DNA of 16,148 nt from Baffinella frigidus (lineage: Eukaryota > Cryptophyceae > Cryptomonadales > Baffinellaceae). Shown here piece after piece: positions 6,421 through 12,664 of the stretch (its first letter is position 1; each line of letters opens with the position of its first letter). The notes below the pieces were generated by a model that searched no databases, was not told the origin of the DNA, and saw only the letters and a list, made by a program, of their open reading frames with translations. The DNA lies in contig MU646802.1 in assembly GCA_026770585.1 (NCBI GenBank), positions 259,225 through 275,372 of the forward strand. Direction: 5' to 3'. Made by a program: the position numbers and the translations under genes.

Positions 6421-7443
6421 ATGTCCCGTCGCACCGCCGTCCTCGTCGGCGCCCTCTGCGCTGCTGGAGCGCATGCCTTCGCGCCGGCCTTCGCGCCGAG
6501 CCTGCGCGTACACCGCTCGAGCCTGACTTCATTCCGAGGAATGCCGCAGGTCCAACCACTTCTCGAGCTTCGGCAAGCACGCCTCGCCGCGCCAAAGTGG
6601 CGGGCGTCGATGGATATGAAGGGGGGGGTGGAGCAGCAGACGGGGTCAAGCGAGCCGCAGACTAGCTTGCCGCAGACGGCAGCTATCTCAGCAGCCGTCA
6701 CGCTCTGGGCAGTGGTCCTGTTGCAGGCGTTTTCGCACGGTGCGGAGATAACCGCGGACGACGTCAAGCATACGATCTCCCTGTTGCCCAGCTGCTTCGC
6801 CATGATCGGCAGCTCCGACGTGATGGCACAGCTGCTGGGCGGCGCCAAGTTCCGCCCCGGAGACCTCTTCAACGAGAAGGAGTACTTTGGTTTCGGCGAG
6901 TCTCCGTCGGTCGACTTCAAGCAGAGCGCCAAGGTCGGGATGATCGGCGCGGCAGTGACCGGCCTCGGCACTAACTTCTGGCTCCACGGGCTGCACCACC
7001 TCTTCCCCGCCTACACCGTCGGCGTCGGCTCCCCCGAGAAGCTGCTGCACCTCGCCGAAAAAGTTGTGTTCGACTCGGCCGTTTGGGGCACCATCGTCAA
7101 CAGCCTGTGCATGGTCTTCCGCATGATCGCGAGCGGCAAGACGAACGAGGAGGCTTACGAGATGTGGAGTGCGAAGATATTTGGCGTGATGAAGAGTGAG
7201 ATGACCTTCTGGCCGCTGTGGGGCGCCATGACGTTTTCGATGCTCCCGCCCACCCTGCACGTCGAATCCTTCGCGTTGGGGCAGGTCTTCTGGCAGCTCT
7301 ACCTCTCGACCATCTGCCGCACCACCGCTACCGCGCCCGCGCCGGCTCCCGTGGTTCCTGGCGTGGCGCTCGCCGCAGCCGCCTTCGTCGCGTCCGACGC
7401 TGGGCCCGCTGTTGCGTCCCTCACAGAGAACTTCCTCGCGTGA
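6421..7443 (+). CDS. Mpv17/PMP22-family membrane protein with plastid-targeting presequence (paralogue 1)
   Basis: An uninterrupted 340-residue ORF. Residues 1-19 form a signal peptide (TAVLVGALCAAGAHA core). Cleavage before Phe20 would expose FAPAFAPSLRVHRSS, an acid-free, Ser/Arg-rich transit peptide of the secondary-plastid type. Residues 87-106 are a likely first membrane span. The Mpv17/PMP22 domain covers about 115-298: SSDVMAQLL (131-139), DFKQSAKVGMIGAAVTG (165-181), FWLHGLHHLFP (186-196), EKVVFDSAVWGT (213-224), EMTFWPLWGAMTFSMLPP (260-277) and WQLYLS (291-296). The family forms small four-span channels or metabolite carriers in mitochondrial, peroxisomal and plastid membranes; the substrate is unknown here. 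Residues 303-340 are an unusual Ala/Pro-rich tail. The ATG is chosen because the targeting signal starts right after it, and A at -3 suits eukaryotic initiation. The upstream flank differs from that of the paralogue at 12665. No introns are apparent. Confidence 0.85.
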   Translation: MSRRTAVLVGALCAAGAHAFAPAFAPSLRVHRSSLTSFRGMPQVQPLLELRQARLAAPKWRASMDMKGGVEQQTGSSEPQTSLPQTAAISAAVTLWAVVLLQAFSHGAEITADDVKHTISLLPSCFAMIGSSDVMAQLLGGAKFRPGDLFNEKEYFGFGESPSVDFKQSAKVGMIGAAVTGLGTNFWLHGLHHLFPAYTVGVGSPEKLLHLAEKVVFDSAVWGTIVNSLCMVFRMIASGKTNEEAYEMWSAKIFGVMKSEMTFWPLWGAMTFSMLPPTLHVESFALGQVFWQLYLSTICRTTATAPAPAPVVPGVALAAAAFVASDAGPAVASLTENFLA

Positions 7444-7593
7444 GCCTCGAGGAAGTGGATTAGGGTAGAAAGTAGGAACACGAGCTGAGGTGCACAGATG
7501 TGCGTGAGGCGGGTGGGTGTAGTGTGCGGACTGGATGTGCGATATGTCAATGAAAATGTGGAAAGATGTTTCGGACCCTCGGGAGACGGGGAG
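7444..7593 (+). other. Conserved 3' flank of paralogue 1
   Basis: It shares AAGTGGATTAGG, GTGCGTGAGGCGGGTG and TGTCAATGAAAATGTGGA (from 7545) with 13664-13780 after the second gene. An extra segment of about 27 bp lies just before the last block. It is probably 3' UTR. No canonical AATAAA is present. MITE copy 3 begins at its end. Confidence 0.6.
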
Positions 7594-7757
7594 TACTGGG
7601 GTACCTCGCTCATAAGAAAGCGCCGCCCCCCCTCGCTAGGACCTCCTCAAGACCCAAGGCACAGGTCTACTGTAGACGCCGCCCCCTCTAGCTAGAACCT
7701 CCATAGGACCCTCGGCACATGTCTACATGTTTCGAACGTGAGCGAGGTACCCCTGTA
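7594..7757. mobile_element. Hairpin MITE copy 3 with duplicated interior
   Basis: TA-CTGGGGTACCTCGCTCATAAG at the left, GAGCGAGGTACCCCTG-TA at the right, TA at both edges. At 164 bp it is longer than most copies because the interior is duplicated: CGCCGCCCCCCCTCGCTAGG... (7621 on) is followed by CGCCGCCCCCTCTAGCTAG... (7678 on), each ending in a GTCTAC block. It lies in the duplicated 3' flank of paralogue 1 and is absent from the matching place after paralogue 2. Confidence 0.9.
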
Positions 7758-7819
7758 GAGGATGTGATCGCAACATGCCTGTCCATGTGGCGCTCCATGG
7801 GATCTGCAGCCTGCGTGTG

Positions 7820-7845
7820 TACAGGAGTACCTCGCTCACAAGGTT
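7820..7845. mobile_element. Solo MITE left end
   Basis: TACAGGAGTACCTCGCTCAC starts here and breaks off after CAAGG; a second complete left end follows at about 7855. It is either a truncated earlier insertion or a terminal duplication of copy 4. Confidence 0.75.
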
Positions 7846-7854
7846 CGTGTGCGT

Positions 7855-8005
7855 GAGTACCTCGCTCATAAGAAACCGACCCCTCCATAGGGCCACCATA
7901 GGGCCCTAGGCATGGCATAGGGCCACCATAGGGCCCAGGCATGGGCCTACATGTACTTTAGGGTCTTAGGGGGAGGCGGTTTCTGATGAGCGAGGTACCC
8001 CTGTA
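7855..8005. mobile_element. Hairpin MITE copy 4 with internal tandem duplication
   Basis: The left end GAGTACCTCGCTCATAAGAA pairs with the right end ending GAGCGAGGTACCCCTGTA at 8005. A 30-bp interior unit (CATAGGGCCACCATAGGGCC plus about 10 bp) occurs twice in tandem, 7886-7915 and 7916-7944, which explains the extra length. Confidence 0.88.
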
Positions 8006-8381
8006 ATCTGAAAACGCTCACCTTTTTGTTAATATTTAAGATCTTACATGTAGGGGAAACGGATGCCTTTTCGTTATTGACTGCCCCCACCCTCCACCTC
8101 ACTCTCAGATCCAGATTCGACGTCATTGGTTACATGCACCTCGCCCTGAAATTGTGAATTAAATTGGATCTGATCAGGGATTCGAGGAGGTCGTCGCGGC
8201 TTGAGCAAAACCATACTTGGAGTGAACAGTGGACTACGAAGGAATTACGTGAATAACCCTCATAGGGATAGCCCATAAGAGCTGACGGTATGCAATACCG
8301 CAGGGACATAGGGGGGTACTACGGGTATCTTACAGGGATATCTCGCCTACGAACACCCTTGCGGAACGGACGGTCGGCCGT
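8006..8381. other. Unique DNA, partly homologous to the flank of paralogue 2
   Basis: No gene is recognised. CCCATAAG...GCAGGGACATAGGGGGG (8270-8325) resembles CCCATAAG...GTAGGGACGTAGGGGGG at 14054-14111, in the same order after each gene. The rest shows nothing recognisable. Confidence 0.5.
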
Positions 8382-8486
8382 CGTGTTCTTAAATTAGTAC
8401 CTGAGGGATAACTAAACCTGGCATTCGTCAACCCTCTGGTACTATTTTAAGAATACGAAGGGGTTGAATCCGTTCCGTATTCTTAA
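8382..8486. repeat. Three-armed inverted repeat
   Basis: CGTGTTCTTAAATTAGTACC and six more bases (8382-8407) pair with 8432-8457 at 23 of 26 positions, with a 24-base spacer. The second arm's TTAAGAATACG (8447-8457) also pairs perfectly with CGTATTCTTAA at 8476-8486. Two alternative hairpins are therefore possible. A fourth related motif, CGTTCTTAAAAATT, lies near 8587. It may be a small palindromic element. Confidence 0.65.
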
Positions 8487-8669
8487 GATACGGTTCGTGT
8501 ACACGAGGCATCTCTGCAACCGAAAGTAAGTGGACCAGCCACCGACTCTCACTTCGCAACCCGCTGCGTGGAGGGGAATCGCTCGCGTTCTTAAAAATTG
8601 AGAACCACCACCCCTGAAAAACGCTCCATTCTCATCAAAATATTTTCTCTTAGATGAAGGAGCAGAGTG

Positions 8670-8891
8670 AAGGGGTACCTCGCTCATAAGAAACCAAACA
8701 CCCCTAGGACCCTACAGTAGGCCTATGCCTAGGGCCCTATGGTGGCTCTCTGGAACGCGATCCGAAAGCAAACATGCTTTCTCTGCAGTCCTTTCTACGG
8801 AAGGGCGTGTCGTTGGCGTATGTTGGGAGCATTTAAAACCTAAAGGACCTAGAGGGGGGTGGGCGTTTCTTATAAGCGAGGTACTCCTGTA
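8670..8891. mobile_element. Hairpin MITE copy 5, interrupted
   Basis: AGGGGTACCTCGCTCATAAG at the left and TATAAGCGAGGTACTCCTGTA at the right. The interior CCTAGGACCCTACAGTAGGC, then CCTAGGGCCCTATGGTGG to 8745, resumes as ACCTAGAGGGGGGTGGGCG from 8848. The gap is filled by a family B copy. Without it the element is about 120 bp, like the others. Confidence 0.88.
8746..8848 (-). repeat. Family B repeat, copy B4, nested in MITE copy 5
   Basis: Read on the minus strand it gives AGGTCCTTTAGGTTTTAAAT, GCTCCCAACATACGCCAACG, CTGCAGAGAAAGC, a hairpin GAAAGC...GCTTTC, then GGATCGCG. It sits between the two halves of the MITE, so family B can insert as a unit or be captured. Both edges are approximate to a few bases. 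Confidence 0.85.
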
Positions 8892-8956
8892 CCCCTAGCA
8901 AGTCTGCGTTTGTAACTGTAGAGTCCCATCCAGGCGGCAGGCAAGGTCCTCTCCGG

Positions 8957-10512
8957 TGTTGAGGGTTTGGGGTTTGGGGTTAAGTGTTTAGTGTTTAGTG
9001 TTGAGTGTTTAGTTTTTAGTGTTGAGTGTTTAGTGTTCAGTGTTTAGTGTTTGGTGTCAAGTGTTTATGGTTTGGGTTTCATTGTTCATTTTTTTAGGGT
9101 TTGAGGTTGAAGATTTAGGGTGTGGGGTTCAGAGTTCAGGGTTCAGGATTTAGGATTTAGGGTTTAGGTTCAGGGTTTAGAGTTGAGAGTCGAGGATAGG
9201 GTTTACGGTTTACGGTTTACGGTTTACGGTTCAGGGTTCAGGATCAAGGGATTAGAGTTGAGGGTTTAGGGTTTAGGGTTTAGGGTTTAGGGTTTAGGGT
9301 TTAGAGTTCAGGGTTTGGGGTGTGGGAACTAGGGTTTAGGTTTCAGGGTTTAAGGTTTGGGAATTAGGGTTTGAAGTTTAGGGTTTACAAAAATTTGGTT
9401 CAGTGTGTAGGGTTTAGGTTTCAGGGTTTGGGTTTCGGGTCTTAGGGTTTAGGGTTTAGGGTTTAGGGTTATGGTTGAGGGTTTAGGGTTTGTGGTTCAG
9501 AGTTTAGAGCTTAGAGTTCAGGGTTGTCAGGTCTTGGGTTAAGAGTCCAAAGGTCAGAGTTCAGAGTTTAGGGTTTAGGGTCTAGAAATTACGGTTTATG
9601 GTAATGATTTTTGGTTTGAGGATTGAAGATTGGTGTTTGGTGCCTAGTGTTTAGTGTTTAGTGTTTAGTGTTCAGTGTTCAGTGTTTAGTGTTTAAGGTT
9701 TGGTATTTGGGGTTTCGGGTGTAGGGTTTGGGGTGTGGGGTTTAGGGTTGGTGTTTGAGGTTTGGGGTGTTTCGATGAGGTGATAGGGTTTAGGGTTGAG
9801 TCTAAACCCTGAACCTTTTAGAGTTTAGGATTTAGGATTTAGGGCTTAGGAATTAGGATTGTGGACATACATTTCAAAATTGAGGGTCTACAGTTTAAAG
9901 TTTAGGGTTTGGGGTTCAGGGTTTAGGTTTTTGGTTTTAGGGTTTAGTGTCTAGGTTTCAGTGTTGAGGGTTGAGGTTTGAGAGTTTACAGTTTACAGTC
10001 TGCAGTTTATGGTTCTGGGTTTAGAGTTTACGGCATGCGGTTTGTGGTTTGGGGTTTGCGGTTCAGGTTTTAGGGTTAAGAGTTGAGTTTTGAAGGTTTA
10101 GGGTTGGGGGTTAAGGTCTAGGTTATAAGTTTTAGGGTTTAGAGTTTAGAGTTTAGAGTTTAGAGTTTAGAGTTTAAAGTTTTGAGGTGACAGTTTAGAG
10201 TTTAGAGGTTACAGTTTATGGTTTATGAAATGGGGTTTGGGGTTTACATATCAGTGTTTGGTATGTGGTTTTGAGTGTTTATTGGTTAGTGTTTAGTGTC
10301 CAGTCTTTAGGGTTTCGGGTTTGGGCTTCAGGGATCAAGGTTGAGTGTTTAGGGTTTGTGGTTTAGGGTTTTCGGGTGTGAGGTCGAGGGTTCAGAGACA
10401 AGGGTTTAAGGTTAAGGTTATGTTTTAGGGTTTTGGGTTTTGGTTTTAGGGTTGAGGGTTTAGGGTTCATGGTTTGGGTTTTTGGTTTTAGGGTTGGGTT
10501 TTAGGGTTTAGA
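8957..10512. repeat. Degenerate TTTAGGG telomere-type array 3
   Basis: About 1.56 kb of 7-bp units with the G-rich strand on plus, opposite to arrays 1 and 2. Variants cluster: TTTAGTG at about 8990-9060 and 9649-9690, TTTACGG x4 at 9202-9229, perfect TTTAGGG x5 at 9265-9299, TTTAGAG x5 at 10138-10172. A short patch of opposite orientation (TCTAAACCCTGAACC) lies at about 9801-9816. The array ends at the palindrome at 10515. All open frames within it are repeat translations. Confidence 0.96.
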
Positions 10513-10514
10513 AC

Positions 10515-10537
10515 CCAGGTCTAGAATCTAGACCTGG
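10515..10537. repeat. Palindrome at the edge of the TTTAGGG array
   Basis: CCAGGTCTAGA (10515-10525), one central A, then TCTAGACCTGG (10527-10537): an 11-bp perfect inverted repeat just after the last TTTAG unit. It marks the array boundary precisely. Function unknown. Confidence 0.8.
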
Positions 10538-10934
10538 TTTGAGGTGAAATCTTTCAACTTCTTTGAGTTGTTCCTCCCCAAATGAATATTCGTCAAGTCC
10601 TGTAGGATTTATTCACTCCCAACATCTTGAGTCAGTTCGACAGAGACATAACAGAGGACGTTTGGGCTGCTCTGGCCCAGCCGCCCCACCCCATACAGCG
10701 GGCTACGCGAGGAAAACAGCTTCATAATCAACCCATCTCCGGTTACCTTATCCGTAGGAACACTCCTGTGTCCCTATATATTGCCTATCTTAGGGTCCGT
10801 CTTATCTCTGAAAGGTTATTCAAAATCACTTCGACGTCCGCTGTGTGGTTGAGTGGCAGAGGGGTCCAAAGTACAACCGCCGCCCAAAACCCTACATCAG
10901 GTGAGACGAACAGCCGACAATCATAAACCAACGA
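10538..10934. other. Unique region with one doubtful ORF
   Basis: A plus-strand frame is open from 10627 (TTG, no ATG) to 10926: SQFDRDITEDVWAALAQPPH, later SLYIAYLRVRLISERLFK. The beginning looks protein-like, but there is no good start, no family resemblance, and an overlapping minus frame is also open. TGGTTGAGTGG near 10848 resembles a tRNA A box but no B box follows. Confidence 0.3.
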
Positions 10935-11115
10935 CCCTTTAGGTCCTTTAGGTTCTTCGAGCTCCCAACATAGGCGGACACCGGAACTGGTTCTGCAGAA
11001 AAGCCATGCTTCCTCTCGGATCACATTCAGGCCCCCCGGTGCAGAGGATCGCGGCAGAAACCGGCTAAAGGGTACCCTCATCGGGTGTGTGAAGGTATAC
11101 AAAAAGTTCCCATAC
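10935..11115 (+). repeat. Family B repeat, copy B5 (long form)
   Basis: CCCTTTAGGTCCTTTAGGTT, GAGCTCCCAACATAGGCGGAC, CTGCAGAAAAGCCATGCTT, CGGATCACATTCAGG, GCAGAGGATCGCGGCAGAAA, CTCATCGGGTGTGTGAAG and a CACACACA stretch near 11120. It is closest to B6 at 12002 and matches B2 through the GCAGAGG and GGGTGT blocks. The minus-strand frame SRFLPRSSAPGGLNVIREEA is shared with B6 but looks like translated repeat DNA, not a gene. Confidence 0.78.
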
Positions 11116-11187
11116 TCACACACACACCAGGACGATAGAGTGAGTTGAACCTTGCAGGCCAAGGTTCTTTAAGCCACACATGCATAC

Positions 11188-11385
11188 ATGCTGACGACTC
11201 AGATGGTCCACAGGACCTTATGGCATGCCCCACCAAGTGCCTCTCTGGAATGTCAAACCTATGAGTGGTGGAGGCATGAGTCTTGGAAGGTCAAATGTTG
11301 TACAACCATCGCGGAATGGCCACGGGGTAAATTCAACCTCATACAGCCGGATGGAGGAGTCGGCTCCCTGAAGGAGCCGACCTGA
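11188..11385 (+). CDS. Doubtful small ORF between family B and hairpins
   Basis: An ATG at 11188 opens 65 codons containing LECQTYEWWRHESWKVKCC and AEWPRGKFNLIQPDGG, ending with TGA at 11383-11385. Its last codons form the first hairpin (11359-11381), so stem and coding would overlap. The Trp-rich, mixed composition is the only support. An antisense frame overlaps. No family recognised. Confidence 0.18.
   Translation: MLTTQMVHRTLWHAPPSASLECQTYEWWRHESWKVKCCTTIAEWPRGKFNLIQPDGGVGSLKEPT
11359..11381. other. Perfect 9-bp hairpin
   Basis: GTCGGCTCC (11359-11367), loop CTGAA, GGAGCCGAC (11373-11381). It lies three bases before a second, longer hairpin, forming a tandem stem-loop pair. Confidence 0.8.
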
Positions 11386-11431
11386 GCTGGATTGGTTAAC
11401 CGATCGGATGATCGGTTAACCAATCCAACTC
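11384..11431. other. Long hairpin with 17-bp perfect core
   Basis: GGATTGGTTAACCGATC (11389-11405) and its exact complement (11410-11426) surround loop GGAT. Outer bases GAGCT (11384-11388) and AACTC (11427-11431) extend the stem to 22 positions with one mismatch. CTCCCTTTTTC follows, so it resembles an intrinsic terminator in shape, though the context is eukaryotic. It could act at an RNA 3' end, or be a palindromic element. Confidence 0.85.
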
Positions 11432-11489
11432 CTCCCTTTTTCAAGAAACCGACCCCGCCCGGAATGATAGGTCTATCGATGAGACCGGG

Positions 11490-11684
11490 CTGTCAAGTCT
11501 GACAAAACTCGTGGACCTACCAAAACCTCTCCTTCGTCGTTTACTTCATCTGCGCCAATCTTGGGGGAGCATCCCTCGGAGACAGACTGAGCGGGGTATA
11601 TAAGATGGACCGATCATAGTCTGGTAATGGCACGGGTTAGGCAATAACGGCGAACCCTCTTCAATAAATTCAGTAATTAGTAAT
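11490..11684 (+). mobile_element. Possible LTR of a decayed retrotransposon
   Basis: The segment starts TGTCAAGTCTGACA and ends TAGTAATCA (TG...CA). It contains TATATAAG at 11597 and AATAAA at 11664, the usual promoter-to-polyadenylation order of an LTR. A GGCCCCTAAAATTG stretch follows within a few bases and could be a primer-binding site. About 250 bp beyond, a frame reading FDVSVNKSTKACPIKMIDSG resembles the Asp-Ser-Gly site of retroelement proteases, then meets family B. No second LTR is visible, and no matching target duplication was found. An ordinary promoter is the alternative. Confidence 0.3.
11597..11604 (+). promoter_or_regulatory. TATA box
   Basis: TATATAAG preceded by a GC-rich GCGGGG and followed about 30 bp later by a plausible start-site region. 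A downstream ATG at 11747 sits in a near-ideal initiation context (GCCGCACCATGG) but opens only 22 codons. Confidence 0.45.
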
Positions 11685-12001
11685 CAGCCTGGCCCCTAAA
11701 ATTGTCCTCCTCCCGCTCTTCTGGTGGAGCTGTCCCACGCCGCACCATGGACCCGATCGCCGCTTGCGCACGTACATGTAGGACCAGCCTCAACTGTCGA
11801 CCGTACAAACAATAATTTTGCTAAGGGGGTTAAAGGGTGCAAGAAAAGGGGCTCGGCCAAACCTGCATAGGTGGGTCGGGGAGCTCACCCGTAGATCGTT
11901 TCCATCTCCTCAAGAGTGAGGTGGGCGTGGCCTTCGACGTGAGTGTAAATAAAAGCACCAAAGCCTGTCCTATCAAGATGATAGACTCAGGGTTGGTTGG
12001 C
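11685..12001 (+). pseudogene. Possible internal remnant of a retroelement
   Basis: A frame from GTG at 11837 stays open until it enters family B DNA at 12002. It reads GLGQTCIGGSGSSPVDRFHL, then LKSEVGVAFDVSVNKSTKA, then CPIKMIDSGL. MIDSG could be a decayed aspartic-protease active site, but the usual following Ala is Leu and no other conserved residues are clear. The minus strand is also open here. No gag, reverse transcriptase or integrase is present. Confidence 0.15.
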
Positions 12002-12180
12002 TTCTTTAGGTCCTTAAGGTTCCTCGAGCTCCCAACATAGGCGGACACCGGAACTGGTTCTGTACAAAGACCATGCTTCCTTGGTTCTGTTGAAAGGCCA
12101 TGCTCTCAGATGCTTCCTTTCGGATCACATCAACCCCCCCTGTACATACAGAGGATCGCGGCAGAAACCGGCTCAACGGA
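12002..12180 (+). repeat. Family B repeat, copy B6 (long form)
   Basis: TTCTTTAGGTCCTTAAGGTT, GAGCTCCCAACATAGGCGGAC, CGGAACTGGTTCTG, then a locally duplicated CCATGCTTCC...CCATGCTCTC segment, CGGATCACATCAACC and CAGAGGATCGCGGCAGAAAC. It is very similar to B5 over the first 60 bp and around the GCGGCAGAAACCGG block. Confidence 0.8.
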
Positions 12181-12664
12181 TTTTCAACGGACGCCTGAGC
12201 GACCGGACGTGCGAGATGTGCGCGTGCGTCCCGCGCTTCCCGCGCGAGACCGAGCGCGCGCTCACGTGAGAGCAGAAGCCACCCTGAGACGAAGGGGTCC
12301 TGAGGTCCTCTACGAAGCTCGTACGACAGGTCCTTTAGGTCCTTTACCGGTAGTTGGGTGACATCTGAGGGTGGTGAGAGGTGGGCTCTGGGAGGCGACA
12401 TGCGAGAGCATAAGACAAGAGAGTCACCTGGATAAGTGATACTGTAGGTGACGTGTAAAAAGATCACCCGATTCCCCAGATCTTGCTGAGCCTGTAGTAA
12501 AAATCCCGAGATGTCGAAGATCCGGACAAGAGCGCGGGAAAAAAAGAAATTATGCACGTCCTAAGGAACATGAGGAGAAACCATGATGGGAAATACTGTC
12601 CCCCTATTGTCCCTCTTGAGGAACCACAGAATCTGGCCGCATCAAGTTTCACCTAAACCAAAAT
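12181..12664 (+). promoter_or_regulatory. Upstream region of paralogue 2
   Basis: There is no convincing gene. Perfect 7-bp inverted arms GTCACCT (12423-12429) and AGGTGAC (12446-12452) lie about 210 bp before the ATG; the right arm overlaps TGACGTG, an ACGT-core motif typical of bZIP factor sites. The minus-strand 183-residue frame here crosses family B DNA and is not credible. The region does not match the flank upstream of paralogue 1, so the two promoters differ. Regulatory roles are inferred only. Confidence 0.3.
12328..12348 (+). repeat. Solo family B terminus
   Basis: AGGTCCTTTAGGTCCTTTACC, the tandem 9-bp end motif of family B without the rest of the element. A similar solo end lies at 13821-13842. 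Confidence 0.6.

Noticed and set aside
6688-7260. Long minus-strand ORFs inside both Mpv17-family genes (also 6246-6971, 12905-13264, 13117-13467)
   Set aside because: They are antisense shadows of GC-rich coding DNA. The plus-strand frame has the conserved motifs and targeting signal.
7431-7455. 8-bp stem over the stop codon of paralogue 1
   Set aside because: It is not conserved at the stop of paralogue 2, so probably chance.
7299-7613. Minus-strand ORFs beginning MSEVP at MITE ends
   Set aside because: The MITE end itself encodes ATG AGC GAG GTA CCC, so every copy creates the same false start.
10840-10890. Possible tRNA gene (A-box-like TGGTTGAGTGG)
   Set aside because: No B box at the right distance and no cloverleaf arms could be built.
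11384-11442. Intrinsic (bacterial) terminator
   Set aside because: The shape fits, but the sequence context is eukaryotic and no bacterial-type gene precedes it.
12006-12557. 183-residue minus-strand ORF
   Set aside because: Half of it crosses the family B repeat, and the part shared with 10785-11162 is just the repeat translated. No protein motif seen.
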